Below, piece after piece: positions 15,927 to 24,883 of a stretch of 56,317 nt of DNA. The stretch comes from CAYFKJ01 sp964528595. Lineage in GTDB: Bacteria > Pseudomonadota > Alphaproteobacteria > UBA2966. Below the pieces are notes generated by a model. The model was not told where the DNA came from. It did no database searches and saw nothing but the letters and a program-made list of their open reading frames with translations. A program made the translations under genes and the position numbers. The stretch is from NCBI GenBank assembly GCA_964528595.1, contig CAZGTM010000024.1:1-56317 (forward strand), written 5' to 3'. Positions within the stretch are counted from its first letter, which is position 1. Every line of letters starts with the position of its first letter.

Positions 15927-15936
15927 AGATGAATTT

Positions 15937-16629
15937 ATGCGCCGGGCTGACCGTCTATTTCAAATCGTCCAAATTTTCCGCCGCCACGATGGCCCGATCA
16001 CCGCCAAGGCCATGGCGGATGAACTTGAAGTCACGGAACGCACGATTTACCGCGATATTGTGGCGCTCCAATCCAGCCGGGTGCCGATTTCCGGCGAGGC
16101 CGGCGTCGGGTACATCCTGCGTTCCGGTTTCGATCTGCCGCCGCTGATGTTCAGCGAGGACGAACTGGAAGCGCTGCTGCTGGGCGCCCGCATCGTCGAG
16201 ACCTGGGCCGATCCAGATCTTGCCGTCGCGGCCAAGGACCTGCTCGGCAAGATCGAAGCTGTCATTCCCGAAGACCTGAAACCCCTCATCGCCTCGCAGG
16301 CGCTGGCGGCGCCGAACAACCCCCGGCAAATTCCCATCGCTGTCGACATGGCCGAAATCCGCCGGGCCATCCGCCAGAAACGCAAAGTTGAGATCGACTA
16401 CACCGCCGAGGACGACAGCCAATCAACGCGCGTCATATGGCCGCTTTCATTGACCTATTGGGGCTTGGTTTGGCTGGTGGTGGGCTGGTGCGAGATGCGC
16501 AACGACTTTCGCGCCTTCCGGCCGGACCGCATTCGCGCATCGCGGCCGCTGGATGAACACTACCCCGACAAGCGGGGGCGGCGCCTGGCCGACTACGTCC
16601 GTATCGAGGAATCTCGCGGCTGGGCGTAG
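15937..16629 (+). CDS. YafY-type transcriptional regulator (HTH plus WYL domain)
   Basis: This 230-aa protein has an N-terminal DeoR-like winged helix (RADRLFQIVQIF..ITAKAMADELEVTERTIYRDI, about 1-55) and a C-terminal WYL domain (about 135-215) with EIDYTAEDD and WGLVWLVVGWCEMRNDFRAFRPDRI. Family members act as ligand- or damage-responsive regulators. I chose the ATG at 15937, eight bases after AGGAG; an ATG at 15919 would place the operator repeat inside the gene. It is divergent from the GST gene and converges, ten bases away, on the CoA-transferase gene. Confidence 0.92.
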   Translation: MRRADRLFQIVQIFRRHDGPITAKAMADELEVTERTIYRDIVALQSSRVPISGEAGVGYILRSGFDLPPLMFSEDELEALLLGARIVETWADPDLAVAAKDLLGKIEAVIPEDLKPLIASQALAAPNNPRQIPIAVDMAEIRRAIRQKRKVEIDYTAEDDSQSTRVIWPLSLTYWGLVWLVVGWCEMRNDFRAFRPDRIRASRPLDEHYPDKRGRRLADYVRIEESRGWA

Positions 16630-16639
16630 CCGTCAATTT

Positions 16640-17842
16640 TCAAAGCCAGGCATCCTTCGTAGAACCGTAATCACCAACCGCTGCAGAGCTGATCAGTTCA
16701 TCGATCTCCGACGATCCATAACCAGCTTGGCTCAAAATCTCGCGGCTGTGTTCGCCGAGATGCGGTGCTCCGGCTGCCAAACTGTCCGGCTCAACCCTTG
16801 GCGTTCCCGGAATGTTGACAATGGGAATGTCGCCGACGCCGGCATGTCTGGTGTAGATGACGCTGTCGGTTTCTTGAACGTGGGCGTCGGCCAGGAAATC
16901 GCCGTAGTCGGCGATGGGCGCGTTCATAATCCCCGCCTCCGACAGCAAGTTTTGCCAGTCGGCTGTGGTTTTTTTGACGAATTCGCCATGGACGATTTCA
17001 AGCAGTTCATCGGCATTCCCGAGCCGGGTGGCGCGCTCCGCAAATCGCGGGTCCTCAATCAGGTCGGGCCGGCCGATCGTCTCGCATATTGCGACATAGT
17101 GGGCATGCTTGACGCCCGAGATATTGATAAAGCCGTCGGCCGTCGGCATGGGCCCAAGAGGGACGAACAAAGCGGTTGGTTCGCCACCCTCAAGATAGTG
17201 TTCGAGAATTTTGGCCGACTGGAATGCAGCAGCCGATTGCATCATGTTGCAGTCGATAAATGCGCCTCGGCCAAACCGGAACCGCGTTAACATCGCCGCT
17301 GAAATTGACTGGAAGGCATAGAGGCCGGTCATCACGTCGATGGCGATCATACCGATACGCTGCGGCATTCCCCGGCTGTCTTTGTTCATGATCATCATCC
17401 CGGAAAAGGCCTGAATGATGCTGTCGCTGACCCGCCTTTCCCGGTTCGGACCTTCGTGGCCGAAACCGGAAATCGAACAGTAGACGACATCCGGACGACG
17501 CGCCTTGACGTCGTCGTAGGCCAAGCCGAAACCGGCCATGACGCCTGGGCGGAAGGCTTCGACGACGATGTCGGCCTCGGCGGCCAGGTTTTGCGCGATT
17601 CCCCGCCCGGCTTCCGATTTGAGGTCGAGCGCAATGCTGCGCTTGCCGCGGTTGAAGGCGAGGTAATGGGCGGAGAAATCCTCATAGGTCCGCCCGACGA
17701 AGCGGCCCCAGTCGCCCTCCAGCGGCTCCACCTTGACGATATCGGCGCCGTGCAGCCCCAATAGCATCGTCGCGTGGGGACCGGCTATGCCTTGCGTCGC
17801 ATCGAAAACCCGAAGTCCGGAAAAGGGCCGCTCGTCAGTCAT
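16640..17842 (-). CDS. Class III CoA-transferase (CaiB/BaiF family)
   Basis: The protein has 400 aa, the usual length. It opens with GLRVFDATQGIAGPHATMLLGLHGADIVKVEPLEGDWGR, the hallmark of family III, followed by NRGKRSIALDLKSEAGR and YCSISGFGHEGP. These enzymes move CoA between carboxylic acids through an enzyme-bound aspartyl-CoA. The donor and acceptor here are unknown; no adjacent acyl-CoA dehydrogenase or hydratase gives a clue. It lies 42 bases downstream of the nuclease-like gene on the same strand and may be co-transcribed with it. Confidence 0.93.
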   Translation of the reverse strand: MTDERPFSGLRVFDATQGIAGPHATMLLGLHGADIVKVEPLEGDWGRFVGRTYEDFSAHYLAFNRGKRSIALDLKSEAGRGIAQNLAAEADIVVEAFRPGVMAGFGLAYDDVKARRPDVVYCSISGFGHEGPNRERRVSDSIIQAFSGMMIMNKDSRGMPQRIGMIAIDVMTGLYAFQSISAAMLTRFRFGRGAFIDCNMMQSAAAFQSAKILEHYLEGGEPTALFVPLGPMPTADGFINISGVKHAHYVAICETIGRPDLIEDPRFAERATRLGNADELLEIVHGEFVKKTTADWQNLLSEAGIMNAPIADYGDFLADAHVQETDSVIYTRHAGVGDIPIVNIPGTPRVEPDSLAAGAPHLGEHSREILSQAGYGSSEIDELISSAAVGDYGSTKDAWL

Positions 17843-17884
17843 ACCTTGGTCCCCTCATGTCCCCTGCCGCGAAGGCTTCGCGGC

Positions 17885-18424
17885 CTAGTCCGCGCCGGAA
17901 ATATTCGGGGCGTTCGGATCCCATTCCCAGGGCTTGACGAATTCGCCGTGCCAAAGCCCGCGCTTGGCCGCCTTCGCCATTTTTTCAACGCCAACGTAGC
18001 GTTCCGAGACCCGGGTATCGGCAATCGCCCAGCCCATGCGGACTATCTGCGCACCGACGTCGATTTTGTCGACACGGCACACGGCGAAAACACCCTCCAT
18101 GTCCTCGACTTTTCTCTTTTCACATACGATCGATTTGTTGTGGGCCAGATGGCGCATCGCTTTCAGGGCCATTTCGCCGCAGTTGATCCTCTCCTTCGGC
18201 CAATCGCAGGTCTGAGGAAGGCGGGGCGCAGATATGCCGTAGAATTGCACCCGCATATCGCCAACTTGGATAACGTTACCGTCGACGACGTGGGCGTATC
18301 CGACGATTTTTTCGCTCTCGTCGTCACCGGCACGAGCCCCGCCGACGATGAAAAAGCACAGTGACATCAGAGACAGAAAACCAAACGTCCACTCGGTATT
18401 TCGAGACCGCACGGCATACCTCAT
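17885..18424 (-). CDS. Staphylococcal-nuclease-like exported protein with degenerate active site
   Basis: This 179-aa protein has an N-terminal membrane/signal stretch (about 14-32, ending GGARAGDD). The SNase OB-fold signature is recognisable: VVDGNVIQVGDMRVQFYGISAPRLPQTC. The catalytic residues are not those of active thermonucleases. The Arg of VRLxGIDAPE is Gln60, the Asp is Ser65, the Glu is Arg68, and the Arg of the later YGR motif is Val112 (EGVFAV). The protein is probably a periplasmic binding or structural relative rather than a nuclease. AAGG nine bases before the ATG supports the start. Confidence 0.8.
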   Translation of the reverse strand: MRYAVRSRNTEWTFGFLSLMSLCFFIVGGARAGDDESEKIVGYAHVVDGNVIQVGDMRVQFYGISAPRLPQTCDWPKERINCGEMALKAMRHLAHNKSIVCEKRKVEDMEGVFAVCRVDKIDVGAQIVRMGWAIADTRVSERYVGVEKMAKAAKRGLWHGEFVKPWEWDPNAPNISGAD

Positions 18425-18534
18425 CGCTTATCTGCCTTACCCCAACTCCCGCGACCTTCGGAAACGATCTCCTTAGGCTGGCCCAATCCGGACCCAATCG
18501 GTAGAGTTGCCGGTATTCCAGTTCAAAGGATGGC

Positions 18535-19533
18535 ATGGGTAGTATGAACAAATTGACACTATTTCTCGCTGGCGCAATGTCGGCGACGAAAGGCGATTTT
18601 CTCGAAGCCTCCCTGACGACCGACTGGCACATCGAAAGCTGGCACCCTGATGGGGACCGAGCCGATTTCGATCGGCTGCTGCCGGAAGCGGATGCTGTGG
18701 TCGGCGGTAACATTCTTGGCGGCTGGCCGGACGTTCCCCGCCTCAAACTCTATCAAATCCCTTTCGCGGGCTACAATTGGATCAGTCCCGGCGATATTCC
18801 CAAAGGCGTTACGTTCTGCAATACCTTCGAACACGAAATACCCATCGCCGAATACGTTATGCTGGCGATGCTGGACTGGGAAATCGGCTACGCCGCGGAG
18901 AGCGGCAGGTTCCAATCCATCGGCTGGAACGGCATCGGCGCCGGCGAGGGACCGATGCATACCGAGGTCTTGGGCAAAACCGTCGGCATCGTCGGCTATG
19001 GCCATATCGGCCGCGAAATCGCCAAAAGAGCCGACGCTTTCGGCATGCGCGTGATCGGACTTGCCCAGCGGGAACGGGAGACCCCGGCGCCGTTGGCCTG
19101 GCTGGGTACGGCCGGGGATCTCGAACGCTTGTTGGCCGAGAGCGATTATGTGGTCATCGCTTGTCCCCAAAACGACGACACCCTCGGTTTGATCGACGCC
19201 GCCATGTTCGACCGCATGAAACCGGAAGGCGTGATCATCAATGTCGCCCGCGGCCCCATCATCGACGAACAAGCGCTCTATGACGCGCTTTCCGAAAGGC
19301 GCATCGGCGGGGCGATCATCGACGTCTGGTATGACTATCCGGAAAAAGGCAGCCCGGCGGAATGGCCGTCAAAGCTACCCTTCCAAGAACTCGACAATAT
19401 CCGCATGACGCCCCACAGCAGCGGCTGGACGCACGCCCTTCAGGAGCGGCGGTGGCGTTTCGTCGCCGCCAACCTCGATCGTCTGGCGCGCGGGGAAGTG
19501 TTGCAAAATGTCGTTTTCGAGGGAACCGGTTAA
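18535..19533 (+). CDS. D-2-hydroxyacid dehydrogenase
   Basis: This protein of about 332 aa has the NAD-binding motif VGIVGYGHIGREIAKRA near residue 143, the catalytic Arg in NVARGPIIDEQAL, a Glu about 30 residues later, and the catalytic His in MTPHSSGWT. It catalyses NAD(P)H-linked interconversion of a 2-keto acid and a D-2-hydroxy acid; glyoxylate/hydroxypyruvate reductases look similar. The start is ambiguous: ATG 18535 is four bases after AAGGA, ATG 18544 is thirteen bases after it. It converges with the small gene at 19540. Confidence 0.91.
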   Translation: MGSMNKLTLFLAGAMSATKGDFLEASLTTDWHIESWHPDGDRADFDRLLPEADAVVGGNILGGWPDVPRLKLYQIPFAGYNWISPGDIPKGVTFCNTFEHEIPIAEYVMLAMLDWEIGYAAESGRFQSIGWNGIGAGEGPMHTEVLGKTVGIVGYGHIGREIAKRADAFGMRVIGLAQRERETPAPLAWLGTAGDLERLLAESDYVVIACPQNDDTLGLIDAAMFDRMKPEGVIINVARGPIIDEQALYDALSERRIGGAIIDVWYDYPEKGSPAEWPSKLPFQELDNIRMTPHSSGWTHALQERRWRFVAANLDRLARGEVLQNVVFEGTG

Positions 19534-19539
19534 CTCGGA

Positions 19540-19788
19540 TCAGCGATCAGGCGGCAGGATTTCGACCGGGCAGACTTCGTCGGCAAGGTGATCCCGTTTC
19601 AAATCGGCCAGGTGCGCTCGTTTTTGATCGTTGGTGAGATTGGCGCCGACGCCCCGGGTCATGGCCAAAACAAAGGACTGATCGCTCAGGTCAAGCCAGT
19701 AAGCGCGGCGAACGAGCTTGCCGTCCTCACCGCGCGCGAAGGGGTTTCCAGGATCCGCGCCAAGGTCGGGGCTGAAAAAATTGCTCAT
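19540..19788 (-). CDS. Small hypothetical protein, 82 aa, behind sensor kinase
   Basis: I do not recognise this protein. It is soluble, with no Cys pairs or membrane segment apart from one Cys near the C terminus. The middle reads WLDLSDQSFVLAMTRGVGANLTNDQKRAHL. It starts ten bases after the stop of the 935-aa hybrid kinase on the same strand and is very likely co-transcribed, so it may be an accessory or output partner of the kinase. It ends only six bases from the convergent dehydrogenase stop. Confidence 0.7.
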   Translation of the reverse strand: MSNFFSPDLGADPGNPFARGEDGKLVRRAYWLDLSDQSFVLAMTRGVGANLTNDQKRAHLADLKRDHLADEVCPVEILPPDR

Positions 19789-19797
19789 GTCGTTACC

Positions 19798-22605
19798 TTA
19801 ATCGCCATCCAAAATACTCCTGATTTTTTCCGCCAGGTCCGACTTCCGAAACGGCTTTTGCATTAAGACCGCGTTCTCATCCAGCCGCCCCTGGTGAAGC
19901 ACGGCATTGTCTGTGTAACCCGACATATAGAGGATTTTCATGGCGGGCCTCTTCTCGAGCACGCGTTCCGCGATGTCCGGTCCGGACATGCCGCCGGGAA
20001 GCACGACGTCAGTCAGCAGCAAATCGATACTCGATTCCATTTCGATCAGCCGCAGGGCGGTCTCACCATCACCTGCTTCCAGCGTTGTGTAGCCGAGTGA
20101 ATCTAGAAGCGCCACCACCAGCGTGCGAACTTCACCGCTATCCTCGACGACCAATATGGTTTCTCCTGAGGGAAGCTTCCCCTCGATACCCCCATTATCG
20201 TTATCGGCCGGTTCGGTCAGGCGCTCATGGGACCTTGGGAGATAGAGCATGACCGTCGTCCCCTCGCCCTCCTCACTGTCAATAATCACTTGTCCCCTCG
20301 ATTGCTTGGCAAAGCCGAAGACCATGCTCAATCCAAGGCCCGTGCCCTTGCCGACTTCCTTGGTGCTGAAGAACGGCTCAAACACCCGGTCCATGACGTT
20401 CTTGGCCATGCCGACACCGGTATCGGTAACGGCCAGCATGACATACTCGCCCGGCTCCAGATCGACCTGAGCGGCAAGAGTCTCGTCCTCGAAATTGACG
20501 TTCGCCGTTTCGATCTTCAACGTACCGCCCAAAGGCATGGCGTCACGGGAATTAAGCGCCATATTGAGTAGCGCATTTTCCACCTGACCCGGATCGGCGA
20601 AAGCCATCCACAAATCCTTTGTTTCCGCGGTCTCGATGGTAATGGGCACGCCGAGCGTTCGTTTGAGAATATGGATCATCGCCTCCACCTGATCGCCGAG
20701 ATGGATGCTCTCCGGTTCGAGCTTCTGGTTGCGCGAAAACGCCAACAATCGATGTGTTAGTTCCGAGCCGCGGATAGCGGAGCGCGTGATACCTTCCAAC
20801 GCCGCAATCCGATCTGGCGCATCGTCGCTCAGGTCGTCCGACAGCATTTCGGCGTTGCCCAGAATAACCGCCAGAAGGTTGTTGAAATCGTGGGCGATGC
20901 CGCCCGTTAACTGGCCGATCGCCTCCATTTTCTGCGATTGGCGGAGATGTTGCTCGACCGTCTTGTGTTCGGTGATGTCGACCAGAGTGCCTTGCCGGGC
21001 CGGTTGTCCGTCCCATTCCACATTCATCATCATCACTTGGAGGACGACGGGTTGTCCGTCGCCGCGTATGGCATTTACTTCCACCAAACCTTCTGCTTTT
21101 ACCTCACGAAATTTTTCCATTGATGAAAGATCGGAGGGCTGAACCAGGCTGAAGACCTCTAAACCGACAAGACTGCCGGGAGCATAGAGGAGTATTTCAT
21201 GAGTGGCCTTGTTCGCGAAAACAACCTTGCCGGCAACGACCACGATGATGCCCTGGAGAGAGCCGTCCACCAGATTGCGGTACTTTTCCTCGCTTTCCGC
21301 CAGCGCCTGCTCCGAATTTTTGCGCTCGGTTATGTCGATCAGGGTGTATTGAATCGCGGGCGCATTGTTCCAGCGAAGCCCGCGGGTCAATGCCTCGATT
21401 TCAAATGTTGATCCGTCGGCGCGAACCGCCGTGAACTCAAGCAAATCGTCAAAGTGTTTTCCCGTCTCGAATATTTCATTGCGTCGGGACAGAATTTTTT
21501 CGAGATCGCCCGGTGACGTCCGGTCAAATGACGATCCACTCGCTGTAAGTTCATCGAAGCTGGAGAACCCGAACATCCGCAAATATGCGTCGTTGCAGAA
21601 TAGAATTTCCCCGGCCTCGTTGATGATGACCACGCCCTGTATCGAACCTTCGATCAGTTCCCGAAACTGCGTTTCGGTCTGCTGCTTTGATATCTCCGCC
21701 AGGACGACGTCAGTTATATCGCTAACAGACCCACGGTAGCCGAGGAACGTTCCGTCGGCTTCAAAGAACGGGCGGCCGCTGACGGAAATACACCGCGTAC
21801 CCAATATCGGCGTTTCGATATCGTAGGTGAAATCCCGAAACGGGAAATGATTGTTCAGCGTCGCGAAATGAGCTCGCCATTTTTCAGGATCTTCGGTGGT
21901 ATCCACTAACTCCCACCGGGTCGAACCGATTACACGTTCACGCGTGAATCCCCAATCCTCGAACATCCGGTCCGACACCCAGGTATAGCGGAAGTCGGCA
22001 TCCATCTCCCAAAACCAGTCGGATGCGGCTTCGTTGAAATCCTGGAATTTGCGCTCGGCATGGAGGCGCCGCGATTTCTCTAGGATCAGCGCCGCAAACT
22101 CCGCCAGGATACCCATGACGGTTTGTTCCTCGGGCGTCCATCTGCGGGTACCACCAAATTGCGACGCGACGACGGAACCGCCGAAATTACCGTCATTCCA
22201 TATCGCGGCGTCGATAATCGCCGTAATACCGCGGGGCTCGATAATTGTTTCGCGGATATCGTCGACGCGCGAGTCCGTAGCCGCATCGTCAACGGCAAGA
22301 ACGTATTGCCGGCCCAGTGATTCCAGGTAGTCGGCGCGGGGGGACAAATCCACCACCTCGCCCTTTTCGTGGCTCCGGGTTGCTATAGTGAAAGCGTCGA
22401 CGCACCGGACCTTGTTCGTTCCCGCAATTCCCAGCCAAATACTGATGCGGTCGACGTCGAGAAATTTCGCCGCCGCCTCGGTAATTTCTTCGAAGGCGGC
22501 GTCATAACCTTGCTCTTCCAGAACGGTACTTGAGGCGAGTTGGCCAACCAGGTCGACCTGCCTGCGCACCTGCTCATGTTGAGGATCGGATTTCGCGTCG
22601 TTCAT
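19798..22605 (-). CDS. Hybrid sensor histidine kinase: GAF-PAS-PAS-PAS-HisKA-HATPase-REC
   Basis: Numbering counts from the longest frame (22641). A GAF-like domain spans about 25-190. PAS1 begins near 200 (SDWFWEMDADFRYTWVSD), PAS2 near 325, PAS3 near 452. HisKA contains the phosphoacceptor H584 in GGIAHDFNNLL. The ATPase has DTGVGM and GKGTGLGLSMVFG, and the C-terminal receiver has its Asp at D878 (LLTDVVLPGG) and KPF. No membrane segment is seen, so it senses a cytoplasmic signal. ATG 22605 is chosen over GTG 22641. No HPt or DNA-binding partner is adjacent; only the 82-aa gene follows. PAS1 closely resembles that of the kinase at 33735. Confidence 0.93.
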   Translation of the reverse strand: MNDAKSDPQHEQVRRQVDLVGQLASSTVLEEQGYDAAFEEITEAAAKFLDVDRISIWLGIAGTNKVRCVDAFTIATRSHEKGEVVDLSPRADYLESLGRQYVLAVDDAATDSRVDDIRETIIEPRGITAIIDAAIWNDGNFGGSVVASQFGGTRRWTPEEQTVMGILAEFAALILEKSRRLHAERKFQDFNEAASDWFWEMDADFRYTWVSDRMFEDWGFTRERVIGSTRWELVDTTEDPEKWRAHFATLNNHFPFRDFTYDIETPILGTRCISVSGRPFFEADGTFLGYRGSVSDITDVVLAEISKQQTETQFRELIEGSIQGVVIINEAGEILFCNDAYLRMFGFSSFDELTASGSSFDRTSPGDLEKILSRRNEIFETGKHFDDLLEFTAVRADGSTFEIEALTRGLRWNNAPAIQYTLIDITERKNSEQALAESEEKYRNLVDGSLQGIIVVVAGKVVFANKATHEILLYAPGSLVGLEVFSLVQPSDLSSMEKFREVKAEGLVEVNAIRGDGQPVVLQVMMMNVEWDGQPARQGTLVDITEHKTVEQHLRQSQKMEAIGQLTGGIAHDFNNLLAVILGNAEMLSDDLSDDAPDRIAALEGITRSAIRGSELTHRLLAFSRNQKLEPESIHLGDQVEAMIHILKRTLGVPITIETAETKDLWMAFADPGQVENALLNMALNSRDAMPLGGTLKIETANVNFEDETLAAQVDLEPGEYVMLAVTDTGVGMAKNVMDRVFEPFFSTKEVGKGTGLGLSMVFGFAKQSRGQVIIDSEEGEGTTVMLYLPRSHERLTEPADNDNGGIEGKLPSGETILVVEDSGEVRTLVVALLDSLGYTTLEAGDGETALRLIEMESSIDLLLTDVVLPGGMSGPDIAERVLEKRPAMKILYMSGYTDNAVLHQGRLDENAVLMQKPFRKSDLAEKIRSILDGD

Positions 22606-22718
22606 CACCATTCTCGTCGAAACCAGCGAACTATCCAGCACCTACCAATTTAGACCTATGCCGCGAAAACTCCCCAATTACTCGGGCCAGACCGGTTCTT
22701 GCCGACAGACGTCCATAC

Positions 22719-23825
22719 CTAGTACAGCACGACAGACCGGATCGATTTCCCTTCATGCATCAGATCGAACGCCGAATTGATCTCTTCCAACGGCATCGTG
22801 TGGGTGATCAGCTCGTCGATGTTGATTTTGCCCTCCATGTACCAGTCGACGATCTTGGGTACATCCGTCCGTCCCCTGGCACCGCCAAACGCGGTGCCGC
22901 GCCAGACCCTGCCGGTCACCAACTGGAACGGGCGGGTTGAGATTTCCTGGCCGGCGCCGGCGACGCCGATAATGATGCTCTCGCCCCAACCCTTGTGACA
23001 GCATTCCAGCGCCTGACGCATGGTGTTCACGTTGCCAATACATTCGAACGAATAGTCCGCGCCGCCGCCGGTAACGTCCAAAATGGCCTCGACCACGTTA
23101 TCCGTTTCCTGCGGATTGATGAAATCGGTCATGCCGAACTGACGTGCGAGATCTACTTTCGACGGATTAATATCGACGCCGACGATCTTGTCGGCGCCAA
23201 CCATGCGCGCGCCTTGGATGACGTTCAATCCGATCCCGCCGAGACCGAACACGACGACATTGGAGCCCGGTTCCACCTTGGCGTCGAAGACAACAGCGCC
23301 GACACCGGTCGTCACGCCGCAGCCGATATAGCAAATCTTGTCGAACGGAGCGTCCGGATTGACCTTGGCCAGAGAAATCTCGGGCAAGACAGTATAGTTG
23401 GAAAAGGTCGAACATCCCATGTAATGCAGCACCGGCTTACCATCGAGGCTGAAACGGCTGGTGCCGTCCGGCATGACGCCCGCGCCCTGCGTTTCACGCA
23501 CCTTTTGGCACAGATTGGTTTTCGGGTGCAGGCAGTATTCGCACTCTCGACATTCGGCGGTGTAAAGCGGTATGACGTGATCGCCGGGCGCCACTGACGA
23601 GACGTCCTCCCCCACCTCGACCACCACACCGGCACCTTCGTGTCCGAGAATGGCCGGGAAGGCGCCTTCCGGATCATCACCCGACAGCGTAAAGGCGTCC
23701 GTATGGCATATACCGGTGGCTTTCACTTCGACCAGAACTTCGCCGGCCCGCGGGCCTTCAAGGTCGACTTCCTCGATTGAGAGCGGTTTGCCGGCTTCAA
23801 ATGCAACTGCGGCTTTAGACTTCAC
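22719..23825 (-). CDS. frmA: S-(hydroxymethyl)glutathione dehydrogenase / class III alcohol dehydrogenase
   Basis: The protein has 368 aa, the family length. The catalytic zinc site starts with CHTDAF, and the structural zinc site is CRECEYCLHPKTNLC. GCSTFSNYTVLPEISLAKV and the coenzyme motif GLGGIGLNVIQGARMVGADKIVGVDIN are typical of FrmA/AdhC. It oxidises S-hydroxymethylglutathione (formaldehyde plus glutathione) to S-formylglutathione with NAD, and may also act as S-nitrosoglutathione reductase. The esterase FrmB and a regulator FrmR are not beside it. It is cytosolic. Confidence 0.96.
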   Translation of the reverse strand: MKSKAAVAFEAGKPLSIEEVDLEGPRAGEVLVEVKATGICHTDAFTLSGDDPEGAFPAILGHEGAGVVVEVGEDVSSVAPGDHVIPLYTAECRECEYCLHPKTNLCQKVRETQGAGVMPDGTSRFSLDGKPVLHYMGCSTFSNYTVLPEISLAKVNPDAPFDKICYIGCGVTTGVGAVVFDAKVEPGSNVVVFGLGGIGLNVIQGARMVGADKIVGVDINPSKVDLARQFGMTDFINPQETDNVVEAILDVTGGGADYSFECIGNVNTMRQALECCHKGWGESIIIGVAGAGQEISTRPFQLVTGRVWRGTAFGGARGRTDVPKIVDWYMEGKINIDELITHTMPLEEINSAFDLMHEGKSIRSVVLY

Positions 23826-23899
23826 AATAAGACTCCCCGATCAAATTTAACCAACGAATAACCATGTGGGGATCGGTGAAAATTGTCCAGCATTTGCGG

Positions 23900-24769
23900 T
23901 TAATTTCCAGTGGCGTCGTCATTGAGGGACCAGTCATAAACAAACCCGGATATCGACCTCCTGCCGGCCAAATCATCTCTTAGTTCGGGAGAAGCATACT
24001 TCCGAAAATGATCGATCAAGAGTTCTTCCGAACGCCCAAAATCCTCTGCAAACCAGCTGTAGATTTTGGACGCCCGGATGCCGTCTTCCGAAACGTACAC
24101 ACCACGCCGATGATTGATGTAGGTCTTCGCCCCGTTTATCAACATGCGTTCCATGTTTTCCGGAGTGACGGCTGTCAGGGGCAAGTTGGGGCAGCCGAGC
24201 GACGCGCAGTTGAGGACGTAGTGAAGCCGATTGTCACGCCAGCCGGGCCGCAATATCCGGTGCTCGATATCGTTGAGGGAGAGGGCTTGCCCCTCGACGG
24301 TAAGCGATTTCCCGTCCCAAGGACCTGAGGAAAAAATGCCCGGTGAAGTATCGATCTCCGTGATGCTTTTTACGGGATAGTGCGCCAACACCAGCTGAAC
24401 CGTATGGGCGTTGTAGAGATTTATCCAATAGGCCAATTGCGCCGCGTGCCGGTAGCCGCTGATCGGCAAGGCGGTCAGTGCGGCAATGTAGGCGTCCAAA
24501 CGGCGGCGATCCGACGCGCTGACCCGTCCGTAGGCAACGCGATTAATGCCGCCTGCATCGGTTCGAACGTAGCGCTCCAGGAACATGCTCCAGGGGTCAT
24601 GCCGGATATCTGAGCCGTTCGAGTCGTCGTGTTGTTCCCAGCGCGGCCAAGCTTCCATATCGGGGGCGAAGAACTTCTCTATCCAGGCAAAGCCCGGCAA
24701 TAACAGGAGCACAAGCGCCAGCACAGCGGCCCGAACGGCTGCGCTGCTGAATTGTTGTCGATACCGCAT
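23900..24769 (-). CDS. DUF547 domain protein, membrane-anchored or exported
   Basis: This protein of about 289 aa has an N-terminal hydrophobic segment (FSSAAVRAAVLALVLLLLPGFAWI) and the DUF547 core: LAYWINLYNAHTVQLVLAHYPVKSI, then HYVLNCASLGCPNLP with its conserved Cys residues, and a C-terminal YDWSLN. The function of DUF547 is not established; the Asn-Cys-Ala-Ser core is typical. I prefer the ATG at 24769, which starts right before the hydrophobic segment. The gene is divergent from the isomerase-like gene at 24884. Confidence 0.84.
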   Translation of the reverse strand: MRYRQQFSSAAVRAAVLALVLLLLPGFAWIEKFFAPDMEAWPRWEQHDDSNGSDIRHDPWSMFLERYVRTDAGGINRVAYGRVSASDRRRLDAYIAALTALPISGYRHAAQLAYWINLYNAHTVQLVLAHYPVKSITEIDTSPGIFSSGPWDGKSLTVEGQALSLNDIEHRILRPGWRDNRLHYVLNCASLGCPNLPLTAVTPENMERMLINGAKTYINHRRGVYVSEDGIRASKIYSWFAEDFGRSEELLIDHFRKYASPELRDDLAGRRSISGFVYDWSLNDDATGN

Positions 24770-24883
24770 ACTCTGAATTTCCGGATTGAGGAACTGAACC
24801 GGGGCTGTATATGTCGTCCGCCCCAACTGACATAATCAAATTTCCGTGCGTCGAGTCCGCCTGAGAACCGTGAGGTGATCGAA

